A DNA stretch of 64,000 nucleotides from Schaalia dentiphila ATCC 17982. Its GTDB lineage: Bacteria > Actinomycetota > Actinomycetes > Actinomycetales > Actinomycetaceae. The stretch is taken from contig NZ_DS264586.1 in NCBI RefSeq assembly GCF_000154225.1, positions 30,527 to 94,526 of the forward strand. The letters are read 5' to 3'. A program made the position numbers and the translations under genes. Under the pieces are notes generated by a model, which saw nothing but the letters and a program-made list of their open reading frames with translations, was not told the DNA's origin and did not search any database. This document shows positions 1 to 8,549 of this stretch, piece after piece (within the stretch, counting starts at the first letter, position 1; each line of letters starts with the position of its first letter).

Positions 1-378
1 CCGATTATGCTATATTCCCGGCGGGCGTGGTTCAGTGATTCGTTATAGGATGATCCAGGCAACCGCGGATATTCTGATGTATAGACATGCATTACTCCAT
101 TCAGTATACAATGATTTCGGGGTTATGAGAAGAATAATGAACGGTCTAATTTCGCAATCTAGCGACTTCAACTGTAGCGCATTGTTTGGTGCGGCACCCT
201 GTAGATAAGTGGCGGTTAGTCTCGATGCCTGTTGCAAGGAAGGGGATACGTAGCCTCGCGGAGCAAGGCGTCGAAAAGACAAAATGTGACCGTTCTGTGA
301 TGATATCTGATGTATAATGAAGGATGGCGCGTAGTGGACGGAACACTATGCCAGCAAACAATTCACTAGGAGAAGTAA
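1..378. other. AT-richer upstream region without a recognised gene
   Basis: No convincing coding region is seen. Short open frames on the minus strand lack good ribosome binding sites and recognisable protein sequence. Base composition is clearly richer in A+T than the housekeeping part of the window and continues so into the next gene. The last bases carry the AGGAGA ribosome binding site of the OLD-family gene. The stretch probably contains that gene's promoter; no clear -35/-10 pair was identified. Confidence 0.5.
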
Positions 379-2289
379 ATGAAGCTCGTTCACGCTAGTA
401 TTCAACGGTACCGCAGTATCGGCGAACCAACAGAGTTTGATGTGGAACCTGATGTAACAGCACTTGTCGGTAAGAATGAGTCCGGCAAAACCGCAGTGTT
501 GCAGTCTCTCTATAAGAGTAATCCGGTGGATCGCGCTAAGTTTGATCCTGACCTTGACTTTCCAACCCATAGAACTAGAGAGATCGCAAAGGGGGCGACA
601 GTTAAGGTTACTGATTTAACCTATGAACTCGACGGTGATGATATCGCTGCTATCGAAGCATCCCTTTGTCCTGGGGTTCTCGACGATAAACGTGTTGTTG
701 TCGCGGCTGGATTTCGGTTCAATAGAACAAATTGGTCAATATCTGTAAATAGAGAGAAAGTACTGAATTCTCTTCGCGATAGTCTCGACCTGCCCGCAGC
801 AGATAAAACGAAGGTGGAAGGCGCCTCGACTATCGACGGTTTGGTCGAGATTCTTCAACGTCTTGAATCGGACACACCGACCGCCACCGCTACGTTGGAG
901 AAAATCAAAGCCTGGCGTGACAGCGATCCTGTTCTTGCTGCGATTGACATCTTGAGCAAACGTCGTCCGAAGTTTGTCTACTTTGGTGACTATGATGTCA
1001 TGCCTGGTAAAGTCTCTATCCCGAGATTGATCTCTCACCGCGATAGTGGTGCGCTTGAGCGTGGCGAAGAGGCTCTTTTGGCACTTCTGTCAATGGCCGA
1101 GGTGGAACTTGAAGACTTCAGCTCTCCGGATAGTCACGAACATCTGATTCGACAGATGGAGAATGCATGGAACACTATCAGTGACGAAGTCTTTGATTAC
1201 TGGAGCCAGAATAAAGAACTTCAGGTGAGATTGCAAGTTATCGCAACAGCTGAGGCAGGGGCGGAAGCTCCACTTGACCAAGCACCGCTTCTGCAAGTTC
1301 GTGTGGAGAACCGACGTCACCGCGTCACCGTCCCGTTCGACGAGCGCTCCCGTGGGTTCGTCTGGTTCTTCTCGTTCCTGGCGTACTTTTCGAAGTTAGA
1401 AGAGGAGTCGACGCAGCCACTTATTCTTCTGCTTGACGAGCCTGGTCTGAGTCTTCATGCGACAGCACAGCACGATCTTCTTCGATTTATAAATGAACGT
1501 CTTGCGGCGCGCCATCAAGTAATTTTTACCACGCACTCACCGTTCATGATTGATCCACATAATTTCGGTTGTGTGAGAACAGTGATTGATGCTCCTGAAA
1601 CAGGCACCACTGTGTCGTCTGATATCCTTAAGACAGATGCTGAGTCGGCGTTCCCATTGCATGCAGCCCTTGGGGTTGAGCTGACGCAAACGCTTTTTGT
1701 TGGGCCAAACGTTCTATTGGTCGAAGGTCCGTCAGATGTTATCTATCTACAGTACCTTTCTGAGCAACTTATCAAGGCTGGAAAGACTGGACTTGATGAT
1801 CGGTGGGTTCTCGTTCCTGGTGGCGGTATTTCGAAGCTTGCTGCGTTCCTGACGCTCTTTGGAGCAAATCAGATGAAGGTATGCGTCCTTGCAGATTCAT
1901 CAGCGCAGAACAATAAGACCATCGGAAGATTGAAAGCGAGCGGCAAGCTGTACGATGCTGGAATCGTCCAGATCGGTAATGCCTCCGGGACCGAGGAGGC
2001 TGATATCGAAGATCTTTTGCCTGCGCAGCTGTATGTTGATTTGGTTAATGAAGCCTATCGTGGTGAACTCGCTGGCACGTCTCTCACACTTGACGAACTG
2101 CCTGATGGGCCAAGGATCGTTAAGCGAGTTGAGGATGCTTTCGTTTCCCGCAGTCTCAACAATGGTCGTTTCAATCACTACTCGCCTGCTGGTGCGCTAC
2201 TGAGGATGAAAGAAACCACCGAAATGTCAGAGGAGCAGTTATCGGCGTCAGAGGTTCTGATTCAGCAAATTAATGCGCTCTTGGATTAG
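379..2289 (+). CDS. OLD-family ATP-dependent nuclease (AAA ATPase plus TOPRIM)
   Basis: The 636-residue protein has an N-terminal ABC/SMC-like ATPase with Walker A GKNESGKT at residues 31-38, a Walker B LILLLDEPG near 348-356 and a THSPFM segment near 385. The C-terminal half starts with LLVEGPSD near residue 446, the acidic entry motif of a TOPRIM nuclease domain, followed by VCVLADS near 501 and a DIEDLLP segment. This is the OLD (overcoming lysogenization defect) architecture, whose known members act in phage defence or DNA processing. The usual second acidic motif (DxD) reads ADSS here, so nuclease activity needs testing. The start has an AGGAGA site a few bases upstream. No GajB-like helicase follows, so a single-gene OLD is more likely than a Gabija pair. 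Base composition is lower in GC than the neighbours, which suggests horizontal acquisition. Confidence 0.85.
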   Translation: MKLVHASIQRYRSIGEPTEFDVEPDVTALVGKNESGKTAVLQSLYKSNPVDRAKFDPDLDFPTHRTREIAKGATVKVTDLTYELDGDDIAAIEASLCPGVLDDKRVVVAAGFRFNRTNWSISVNREKVLNSLRDSLDLPAADKTKVEGASTIDGLVEILQRLESDTPTATATLEKIKAWRDSDPVLAAIDILSKRRPKFVYFGDYDVMPGKVSIPRLISHRDSGALERGEEALLALLSMAEVELEDFSSPDSHEHLIRQMENAWNTISDEVFDYWSQNKELQVRLQVIATAEAGAEAPLDQAPLLQVRVENRRHRVTVPFDERSRGFVWFFSFLAYFSKLEEESTQPLILLLDEPGLSLHATAQHDLLRFINERLAARHQVIFTTHSPFMIDPHNFGCVRTVIDAPETGTTVSSDILKTDAESAFPLHAALGVELTQTLFVGPNVLLVEGPSDVIYLQYLSEQLIKAGKTGLDDRWVLVPGGGISKLAAFLTLFGANQMKVCVLADSSAQNNKTIGRLKASGKLYDAGIVQIGNASGTEEADIEDLLPAQLYVDLVNEAYRGELAGTSLTLDELPDGPRIVKRVEDAFVSRSLNNGRFNHYSPAGALLRMKETTEMSEEQLSASEVLIQQINALLD

Positions 2290-2378
2290 GGGTATAAGAG
2301 AGCGACACAGAGGCCTCTATTTCACGTTGCCTAGAGGCGATGGGCAACCTATAGAAACTCGTTGGTTGTCGTTCGTCG

Positions 2379-2415
2379 GGATCGGCGCAGTGCTGTAGGA
2401 GTGCTGCGCCGATCC
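2379..2415. terminator. Hairpin terminator downstream of the OLD gene
   Basis: A perfect 12-bp stem (GGATCGGCGCAG with its complement) encloses a 13-nt loop and is followed by TTCTCC. It lies between convergent reading directions, 90 bp after the OLD stop and just before the XRE remnant end, so it could serve both sides. Confidence 0.6.
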
Positions 2416-2420
2416 TTCTC

Positions 2421-2580
2421 CTACACCTCCAACCCGCTCACCAGCCCACCGGCGTCGGTGTCTTGGGCGTGGGCGATGCGGAGGATGCTGTGGAGGCTGA
2501 GGTTGCGTTGGCCGCGTTCGACCTGGCCGATGTACGACCAGTGCAGGGTGGTGCGCTCGGCCAGCTTCTCCTGCGATAGG
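2421..2580 (-). pseudogene. Truncated XRE-family helix-turn-helix regulator
   Basis: The last ~52 codons read LSQEKLAERT, then SYIGQVERGQRN, then SLHSILRIA, which is the Cro/C1-type helix-turn-helix core through the C-terminus of small restriction-control type regulators. The first turn of the domain and the start codon are missing: immediately upstream the frame enters the terminal inverted repeat of the adjacent ISL3-type element. Longer open frames here borrow IS sequence and are not a natural N-terminus. The neighbourhood of nuclease and restriction genes fits a former control (C) protein, but that role is an inference. I regard it as a broken remnant. Confidence 0.75.
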
Positions 2581-4018
2581 GGCTCTTCATAATTGGGGGT
2601 GTAGTTGGGGTCTGAATCCTCCGGTTTCGAGGAGTGCTCGGGTGATGTAGTGGGTGAGGTTACGGAACCCGAGGGCGGAGCCGCGTAGGTGTTCGAGGCG
2701 TCCGTTGATGGCTTCGGTGGGGCCATTGCTGGTGTGGGGGTGGTCGAAGTAGGCCAGGATGTCCCCGGCTCGGAGTTTGAGCGTTCTTCCCAGTGTGACG
2801 ATCTCCGTGAGGGAGCTAGGCACGCCCGCGTCGCTAAGACAGGCTATTTCGGCTTGCATCAGGGCCTTACCGCGGATTTTGTTGGGATCACGGTAGGCGC
2901 CAGGTGATGTTCTGGTGGGCGCTCCAGGTGACTTCGAGGGCGACGTGGTAATCGCTGGCGAACAGGTCGAGGATCTGGTGTTGTTGGCGTGGCGTGAGCA
3001 GGCATGAGCGGGTGTGTAACATTCTGCGGGCCTTGTAGAGGGGGTCGGTGGCACGCCCGCGCCGGTGGTGGAGTTCTTGCTGGATGCGCCTGCGGCACTC
3101 ATCGAGAGCATCACCGGCAAGGTGCACGACGTGGAAGGGGTCCATGACTGCCCTTGCGTCGGGGAGTTCTTCGGCGGCTGCGCTTTTGAACCCGGTGAAT
3201 CCATCCATCGCGACGATCTCGATGCGGCTGCGCCACGTGTTGGGGCGGGAGGCCAGCCAGGTTTTGAAGACCCGCTTGGATCGGCCCGGGACCATGTCCA
3301 GGAGCCGAGAGGGGTCGCTGCGTTCTCGGATGGGTGTCAAATCCAAGATGACGGTGACGTACCTGTCCCCATAGGGGGTGTGGCGCCACACGTGTTCATC
3401 CACGCCAATGACACGCACGCCTTCACACCGTGCTGGATCATTGATCAGCAGACGCGCCCCTTCAGCCAGAACAGCGGTGTTGGCGGCTCTTCCAGGACAC
3501 GCCGAGGGCCTGGGCGATGCGCGTCACCGTCACATGATGAACGACCAGCCCAGTGAGCGCCCAGCGCACCGCTGCGCGCGAGAGCTTGGCGCGTGGATCG
3601 GCCGCTTGGCTCATGTCTTGGCGCCACACGTGAGCACACGTCTCGCACCGGTAGCGGCGCACGCTCACGTGCAAGATCGTGGGACGCCACCCGCAGGGCT
3701 CGTGCGCCAAGCGCCTGACCACCGTGTCACGAGAAATGCCCTGGCATCCGCAGCGTCGACACCACCGATCCTCACCAGCAATCCGGCACGCCAACACTGC
3801 ATGGTCTGGCCACATGCGCTGGCCCGTCACCTCCAACCCCAGGTCATCCAGGCGCGTGAACGCGCTCAGATCAGGGCGATCAAAGATAGTATTGGCCACG
3901 TCGAGGTCTTTCAGATGGACGGTGTAGGAATCTCCATCATCGAAAGACCTCGACCCCTACCCGGCCACGACACACCCAACCCCGCCCACAACACCTACAC
4001 CCTCAAATGCGAAGAGCC
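2581..4018 (-). mobile_element. ISL3-family insertion sequence (decayed)
   Basis: The two ends form an imperfect terminal inverted repeat of about 27 bp. Both begin GGCTCTTC and both contain a GGGTGTAG core, reading inward from 2581 and from 4018. The length (1438 bp) and the transposase within fit the ISL3 family. The expected 8-bp target duplication is absent: the eight bases left of the element do not match those to the right, so one flank has been lost or the copy has recombined. The left end cuts into an XRE regulator gene. Confidence 0.75.
2587..3899 (-). pseudogene. ISL3-family transposase, frameshifted
   Basis: Three minus-strand frames together make one ISL3 transposase. The N-terminal part (3899 down to about 3462) has a zinc-finger-like CRRCGCQG segment and a second CETCAHVW. 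The middle part (about 3418 to 2890) has IGVDEHVW and VMDPFHVV, holding the first two acidic residues of the catalytic DDE triad. The C-terminal part (about 2890 to 2587) has GPTEAINGRLEHLRG with the catalytic Glu. At least two frame changes, near 3420-3470 and near 2890, separate them, so no intact transposase is made unless frameshifting occurs. It reads toward the XRE remnant. Confidence 0.85.
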
Positions 4019-4220
4019 GCCAATCTCCTGCTTCCCGAAGTTTTTCTGCGGAATATCAACGTCTAAAGAAATCACTTCAAAAGCCGCGGAAGAGAATTAC
4101 GTGCGAAGTTAAAGAAGATACACGGAATCGAGCACCAGCCGTTCGTCATTTATAGATGGAATGGACGCAGATGTGCATGCCCCCTCCTACCCTACCTACG
4201 TGGAAGGAAGGAGGTGACAA

Positions 4221-4448
4221 ATGAACATTCGAGAAGTACGCCGACATGGCGACGGGTGGGGTGTTTTCGATCCGAACGCATCCAGAGCATCCGCGGTTGA
4301 ACCTACGCAGGCAGCTGCTCAACAGCGCGCACGCGACATTCTGGCTAATCAGGGTGGCGGCGAGATGCGGACGCGAGGAGAGAACGGGAAGATCCGCGCC
4401 CAGGACACCATCAAGCCTGGGAACGATCCCCGTCGAAGCAGGGGCTAG
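4221..4448 (+). CDS. DUF2188 domain small protein
   Basis: The 75-residue product begins with VRRHGDGWGVFDPNASRAS, continues with a TQAAAQQRARDILANQGGGE helix and ends with a GKIRAQDTI and GNDPRRSRG tail. This is the DUF2188 pattern of small bacterial proteins of unknown function; family members typically show the same NQGGGE and GNDP landmarks. A very strong AAGGAAGGAGGTGA ribosome binding site precedes the ATG. The 200 bp between the IS end and this gene show no recognisable gene. It is convergent with hsdS, sharing a bidirectional terminator. A link to restriction is only positional. Confidence 0.8.
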   Translation: MNIREVRRHGDGWGVFDPNASRASAVEPTQAAAQQRARDILANQGGGEMRTRGENGKIRAQDTIKPGNDPRRSRG

Positions 4449-4453
4449 TTACC

Positions 4454-4488
4454 ACTGAGGGGGCGGGTCTAACACCCGCCCCCTCAGT
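4454..4488. terminator. Bidirectional terminator between DUF2188 gene and hsdS
   Basis: A perfect 15-bp stem beginning ACTGAGGGGGCGGGT with a 5-nt loop CTAAC sits between the stop codons of two convergent genes, followed by TTCGTT. Confidence 0.75.
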
Positions 4489-4491
4489 TCG

Positions 4492-5643
4492 TTATTCGGC
4501 TTTCTTCTCGGGGAAGGACAGCAGGCGATCCCTGTAGTGCTCGTACTGGGCGCGGCGGGCCGCAATCTCGGCGGGGAGACCCGACGAGATATCGTTGACG
4601 AGGGCGTCGAAGCGGTCGAGTAAATCGGCAATAGTAATTTGCGTCTCGATCGGAGGAACACAAATCTGTTGTTGCAGAATTCTATTGTTATACAGACGCT
4701 TGATAGTCCCTCCATCAGTAGTCCATCTTGTATTCAGATAGACATAGTATAGATAGCGATTTAGAACAATCGATTCGTCATGTTCGAGCCAGACAATATT
4801 TGAGTCCTGAAAATATGCATCAGCTCCATCAAACCGAACTATCTGTCCAATGGTGCCAGCAGCTGAAATCAGAAGGTCACCTTTCTTGGGATAAGGATAT
4901 TTATCTTTGTATTTCCCATACAGTTCAGCAGAAATGAAGGATGTTGGCGTTCCACCAAATGTGGATATCTTAAAGAAAGGAATATCGCCCTGAATGCTTG
5001 TCTCAGCCTTATGTATTCGTTTACACATTCGAACAACACCGACATCTTGCAACTCAATCACATTGACCGGACCTCGAGCAGCAAGTGATTCATACGAGAG
5101 CAAGTGGGTGCGGTAGTGCGCATACTGGGTCCGCCTTGCTTCCAGCTCCGCTTCCAGCTCCGCTTCCAGCGTCGTGAACTGATCCAGTATTCTCACAATC
5201 TCCCGCTGCACTTCCAGCGGAGGAACCGGACACCTCAGTTTCGCCACATCCTTTGGATAGACATGCGGAACGCCGCCGCCACTCTTCAGCGCATGAATCG
5301 CCTCCTGCCTACCACTCAACCAGTGATAGACGAATCGCGGTTGCAGAACGCTACGGTCAACCACGATAGAAAATGCATCGGAAACAAAAATAGGCTCATC
5401 CCAAAACGACACAAAACCAGCGTAGGCACCCGAACCCGCAATAACGATTGTCTCCCCCTGCCGATTCGAACGATCGATATAGTACGCAGGCTCGCGACCA
5501 CCCGCGATAACGGGGACTTGCCCCTCCACGACCTCCTTGCGTGTCACCGCCTCCCCGCGTTTGAGTTCTGCGACATCTCCAAGGGCTCGATACTCCACCC
5601 CGTCCGGGCACAGCTCCGCAATCAGGTCAGCGAGGCGGCTCAT
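4492..5643 (-). CDS. hsdS: Type I restriction-modification specificity subunit HsdS
   Basis: This 383-residue protein sets the DNA target of a type I methyltransferase by supplying two target recognition domains. TRD1 spans roughly residues 15-150 and TRD2 roughly 195-345. Each is followed by a conserved helical spacer: LDQFTTLEAELEAELEARR with YAHYRTHLLSY centrally, and LDRFDALVNDIS with RAQYEHYRDRLLSF at the C-terminus. The start ATG overlaps the hsdM stop by 4 bp, so the subunits are translationally coupled. The DNA for TRD2 (about 4640-5080) is visibly more AT-rich than the conserved parts, suggesting domain exchange. The central spacer contains a 12-bp tandem repeat described separately. 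No hsdR gene is present in the window. Confidence 0.93.
   Translation of the reverse strand: MSRLADLIAELCPDGVEYRALGDVAELKRGEAVTRKEVVEGQVPVIAGGREPAYYIDRSNRQGETIVIAGSGAYAGFVSFWDEPIFVSDAFSIVVDRSVLQPRFVYHWLSGRQEAIHALKSGGGVPHVYPKDVAKLRCPVPPLEVQREIVRILDQFTTLEAELEAELEARRTQYAHYRTHLLSYESLAARGPVNVIELQDVGVVRMCKRIHKAETSIQGDIPFFKISTFGGTPTSFISAELYGKYKDKYPYPKKGDLLISAAGTIGQIVRFDGADAYFQDSNIVWLEHDESIVLNRYLYYVYLNTRWTTDGGTIKRLYNNRILQQQICVPPIETQITIADLLDRFDALVNDISSGLPAEIAARRAQYEHYRDRLLSFPEKKAE
5138..5169 (-). repeat. 12-bp tandem repeat in the HsdS central spacer
   Basis: About 2.7 copies of a 12-bp unit (GCTTCCAGCTCC on the plus strand) encode repeated LEAE in the helix joining the two target recognition domains. 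In EcoR124-type enzymes a change in the number of such 4-residue spacer repeats changes the recognised spacing. The same behaviour is possible here but not shown. Confidence 0.8.
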
Positions 5644-7277
5644 CGGTCGGCCTCCAGTTCTGCGACGATCGCGTCGATGGAGGCACGCAGCTCACGCTGA
5701 CGCTCCACGATGCCGGCGATCCGAGTGTTCAGCTCAACGATGTCCACCTGCTCGCGCGTGTCCTCAGGCTCGACGTAGGAGGACACCGACAGGTTCCAGT
5801 CATTGTCCTTAATGTCGTCGATCGACACCAAGGCAGCCACATGGTCGACGGCCTGACGCTCGGACACAAGAGAGAGGATCCGCTGCTGATTCTCCGCCGT
5901 CAGGCGATTCTTGTTCCCTTCACGCACGCACTCGGCGGACGCATCCACGAAGAGGACGCTATGGTCGGGGCGCGCCTTCTTGAGCACGATGATGCAGGTC
6001 GCGATCGTGGTCCCAAAGAACAGGTCCGGCGGCAGCTGAATCACCGCGTGCACGAAGTTGTTTTCGACCAGGTAGCGGCGAATCTTCCCCTCGGCACCGC
6101 CGCGATACAGGACACCCGGGAACTCGACGATCGCGGCCGTCCCATCCTCAGCCAGCCAGTGCAGCATGTGCATGGTGAAGGCCAGGTCAGCCTTAGATTT
6201 GGGGGCCAGAACGCCCGCCGGCGCGAAGCGCGGATCATTAATAAGAGCGATGTCGTCCTTGCCCACCCACTTCGTCGAATACGGAGGGTTCGAGACGATC
6301 GCGTCGAACGGCTGATCGTCCCAGTGGGCAGGTTCCGTCAGGGTGTCCCCCAGCGCGATGTCGAAGTTCGAGAAGTTGACGTCGTGCAGGAACATGTTGA
6401 TGCGGCACAGGTTGTACGTCGTCAGGTTGATCTCCTGGCCGAAATACTGGCGACTGCTCGACGGCCCGAGAAGCTTCGCGAACTTCAGGAGCAGAGACCC
6501 CGAGCCCGCGCAGGGATCGTACACGCGCGCGACGTCGGAGCGCCCATCCAGGGCGAGGGTCGCGAGGACTTCGGCGACCTCCTGCGGCGTGTAGAACTCG
6601 CCGCCCGACTTGCCCGCACTCGAGGCGTACATGGTCATCAGGTACTCGTAGGCGTCGCCGAAGGCGTCGATCTGCGCAGCACCGTGCTCCAGGGGCAGAT
6701 CGCCGATGGCGTCCATGATCTTGACGAGCTTCGCGTTGCGCTGAGCGACCGTGTTCCCGAGCTTCGTGGAGTTCACGTCCACGTCGTCGAAGAGGCCGCG
6801 AAGATCCGACTCGGAGCCGCTGCCCCGCGCCGAGTTTTCGATGAAGCGGAAGGCGTAGGAGAGGGTCTCGTTCAGATTCTCATCACCGGCAGCCTGAGCG
6901 CGCACGTTCCCAAACAAGTCAGAGGGACGAATAAAGAAGCCTTTTTCCTTGACGATGCCGTCACGTGCCGCTTCCGCATCCTCGTTGCTGAGGGTCGCAT
7001 AATCGAAGGCCGCGGCCTCTTCGGGGGTTCCACCTTCGGCGATAATTGCCTCACGCTCAGTGGCGTTCACGTAGTCCGTCAGATTCTCCGAGATGAAGCG
7101 ATAGAACAGGAATCCGAGGACGTAGCTCTTGAAGTCCCACCCGTCCACACTGCCGCGCAGGTCGTTGGCAATACGCCAGATCGTCTTATGCAGCTCCGCT
7201 CGCTCAATCACTGCCGCCACGATGTCCTCATTTCCGGCGTAGAGCGCATCAGCTGCGCCCCCACTTGGTCTTTTCAT
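5640..7277 (-). CDS. hsdM: Type I restriction-modification DNA methyltransferase subunit HsdM
   Basis: HsdM transfers methyl groups from S-adenosylmethionine to adenine at the site chosen by HsdS. The sequence shows an N-terminal HsdM_N helical domain (AELHKTIWRIANDLRGS, then WDFKSYVLGFLFYRF). The N6-adenine methyltransferase motif I, DPCAGSGSLLLKF, lies near residue 254 and the catalytic NPPY motif near 330. I chose the ATG at 7277 (MKRPSGGAADALY). A GTG at 7316 would add 13 unconvincing residues. The gene is first in a two-gene operon with hsdS and overlaps it by 4 bp. Length (545 aa) is normal for the family. With no local hsdR it can at least act as a methylase. Confidence 0.93.
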   Translation of the reverse strand: MKRPSGGAADALYAGNEDIVAAVIERAELHKTIWRIANDLRGSVDGWDFKSYVLGFLFYRFISENLTDYVNATEREAIIAEGGTPEEAAAFDYATLSNEDAEAARDGIVKEKGFFIRPSDLFGNVRAQAAGDENLNETLSYAFRFIENSARGSGSESDLRGLFDDVDVNSTKLGNTVAQRNAKLVKIMDAIGDLPLEHGAAQIDAFGDAYEYLMTMYASSAGKSGGEFYTPQEVAEVLATLALDGRSDVARVYDPCAGSGSLLLKFAKLLGPSSSRQYFGQEINLTTYNLCRINMFLHDVNFSNFDIALGDTLTEPAHWDDQPFDAIVSNPPYSTKWVGKDDIALINDPRFAPAGVLAPKSKADLAFTMHMLHWLAEDGTAAIVEFPGVLYRGGAEGKIRRYLVENNFVHAVIQLPPDLFFGTTIATCIIVLKKARPDHSVLFVDASAECVREGNKNRLTAENQQRILSLVSERQAVDHVAALVSIDDIKDNDWNLSVSSYVEPEDTREQVDIVELNTRIAGIVERQRELRASIDAIVAELEADR

Positions 7278-7465
7278 CTCTGCTAGCCCGCTATAAACCC
7301 AAGGTGCCGGCCGCACAAATTAGCTTACGGCACGACCCCACATCTGCAGACCATCGCGCTCCGAGAGGCGTCGATGTCCGCCTCCCGCCCCGGCCTCGTC
7401 ACTATGAACGAGGACGCGGCCGAGTCGAGCGGTCAGATCACCACTGCGGATTCAACGCATGGCGT

Positions 7466-8386
7466 TCAGCTCAGGACCTTCATGGCCTCGTCACGCGCCT
7501 CGGGGGTGGAGAGGCGGTCGAGCGCACCCGGCGTTGTCTGGTAGTAGGTGAGCAGGCTTCTCACGCGCGACGGACGGATGCGCAGAGTCGTGAACACGAC
7601 GAGACATTCGATATTCTGTCCGGCACCAATCAACAGGCTCCTACCACTGTTGCGCTGCCCGATCACCCTGGGCTGGTCGCTCCACGGGATCGAATAGTGG
7701 ATGCCGCCCTTGCCCCACATATCCACACGCTGCTGGCTCACGACGATGCATTCACGGCTCTGAGATCCGATAATCTTGGCAACCAGGTAGAGCGCGACCA
7801 CTGCGGCTGACAGCACGTTACCACCCGCGATGCTCCTGATATCAGCGTCTACGCTGAAGAGAGACACGTAGAAGAAACACACTCCCGCGGCACTGGCAAG
7901 TAGCGCTGTGAGGACACGAAGATACATCACGGTGGAACCGGGACGCACGAGAATCGTTCCGTCGGGCGTGGACACGACACTGACAAACCAGGGTGACCGG
8001 CCTCCCTCTGCCGCTCCCAGCAGCAGGCAGACGACGCCACCGGTGATCGAAGCCGACGCGTAGAACCATTCGCCGCCCTCGATACCGATCCACGTGAACA
8101 AGGCGGCGCACGCCAGCCCAATGCTCCAGATGAGCCAGCGGCCCAGCGATCTCCCGTCCTTGTCTGTGACCGCGTAGAAGGTGCCGTAGCTCGACCTCGC
8201 CATCTGCAAACCAGGTTGCGCCACGGGAGCCGGTGCGGGCGCCCAAGGCTGGCTCATCGGAGCACCACTCCCCTGATTCCATGCGCTATTCGGCCCGGGC
8301 ACCGGCTGGGCAGCACCAGCCTGCTCGGCGGGCACAGTCCCGGGAGCGGCGTTCTCGTCGCCTGTGGGCGGCGCAAACTTGTTCAT
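7466..8386 (-). CDS. Membrane protein of unknown function with proline-rich N-terminus
   Basis: The 306-residue product has a disordered Pro/Ala/Gln-rich N-terminal ~75 residues, then about four hydrophobic segments (for example around WLIWSIGLACAALFTWIGI, YLRVLTALLASAAGVCFFY and VLSAAVVALYLVAKIIG). A soluble C-terminal part carries RECIVVSQQRVDMWGKGG. I recognise no family. The ATG at 8386 (MNKFAPP) is preceded by GAGGAGGA; an upstream ATG at 8428 has no comparable site. The layout resembles other actinobacterial proteins with a Pro-rich cytoplasmic tail and a PH-like segment, which is only an impression. A weak hairpin with CCTCGT/ACGAGG arms near 7403-7422 may terminate it. Confidence 0.7.
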   Translation of the reverse strand: MNKFAPPTGDENAAPGTVPAEQAGAAQPVPGPNSAWNQGSGAPMSQPWAPAPAPVAQPGLQMARSSYGTFYAVTDKDGRSLGRWLIWSIGLACAALFTWIGIEGGEWFYASASITGGVVCLLLGAAEGGRSPWFVSVVSTPDGTILVRPGSTVMYLRVLTALLASAAGVCFFYVSLFSVDADIRSIAGGNVLSAAVVALYLVAKIIGSQSRECIVVSQQRVDMWGKGGIHYSIPWSDQPRVIGQRNSGRSLLIGAGQNIECLVVFTTLRIRPSRVRSLLTYYQTTPGALDRLSTPEARDEAMKVLS

Positions 8387-8490
8387 ACGTCTCCGATCCT
8401 CCTCGCGTGGTGCCCCGAAGGCACTCATGCATCCAGCCTATCGCGCACGCACTCCTCGACCGCAATCGGCCAGTCCTGCGCGCACGGTTC

Positions 8491-8528
8491 GGCCCCGACC
8501 TCGTTCAGGAATCAACGAGGCCGGGGCC
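8491..8528. terminator. Terminator-like palindrome, GCCCCG-CCTCGTT type
   Basis: A 15-bp stem (GGCCCCGACCTCGTT against AACGAGGCCGGGGCC, one internal A/C mismatch) with an 8-nt loop lies between the 3' end of the 116-residue gene and the start of the next minus-strand gene. The same stem sequence recurs at other gene ends in the window. Confidence 0.7.
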
Positions 8529-8549
8529 GAGCCTGACGCTCAGGGGCCG

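Noticed and set aside
2573..4026. 8-bp target duplication for the ISL3 element
   Set aside because: The bases on the two sides (GCGATAGG and GCCAATCT) do not match.
5841..7286. Long plus-strand open frame (481 codons) opposite hsdM
   Set aside because: It is an antisense shadow of hsdM created by high-GC codon use; the minus-strand frame has methyltransferase motifs.
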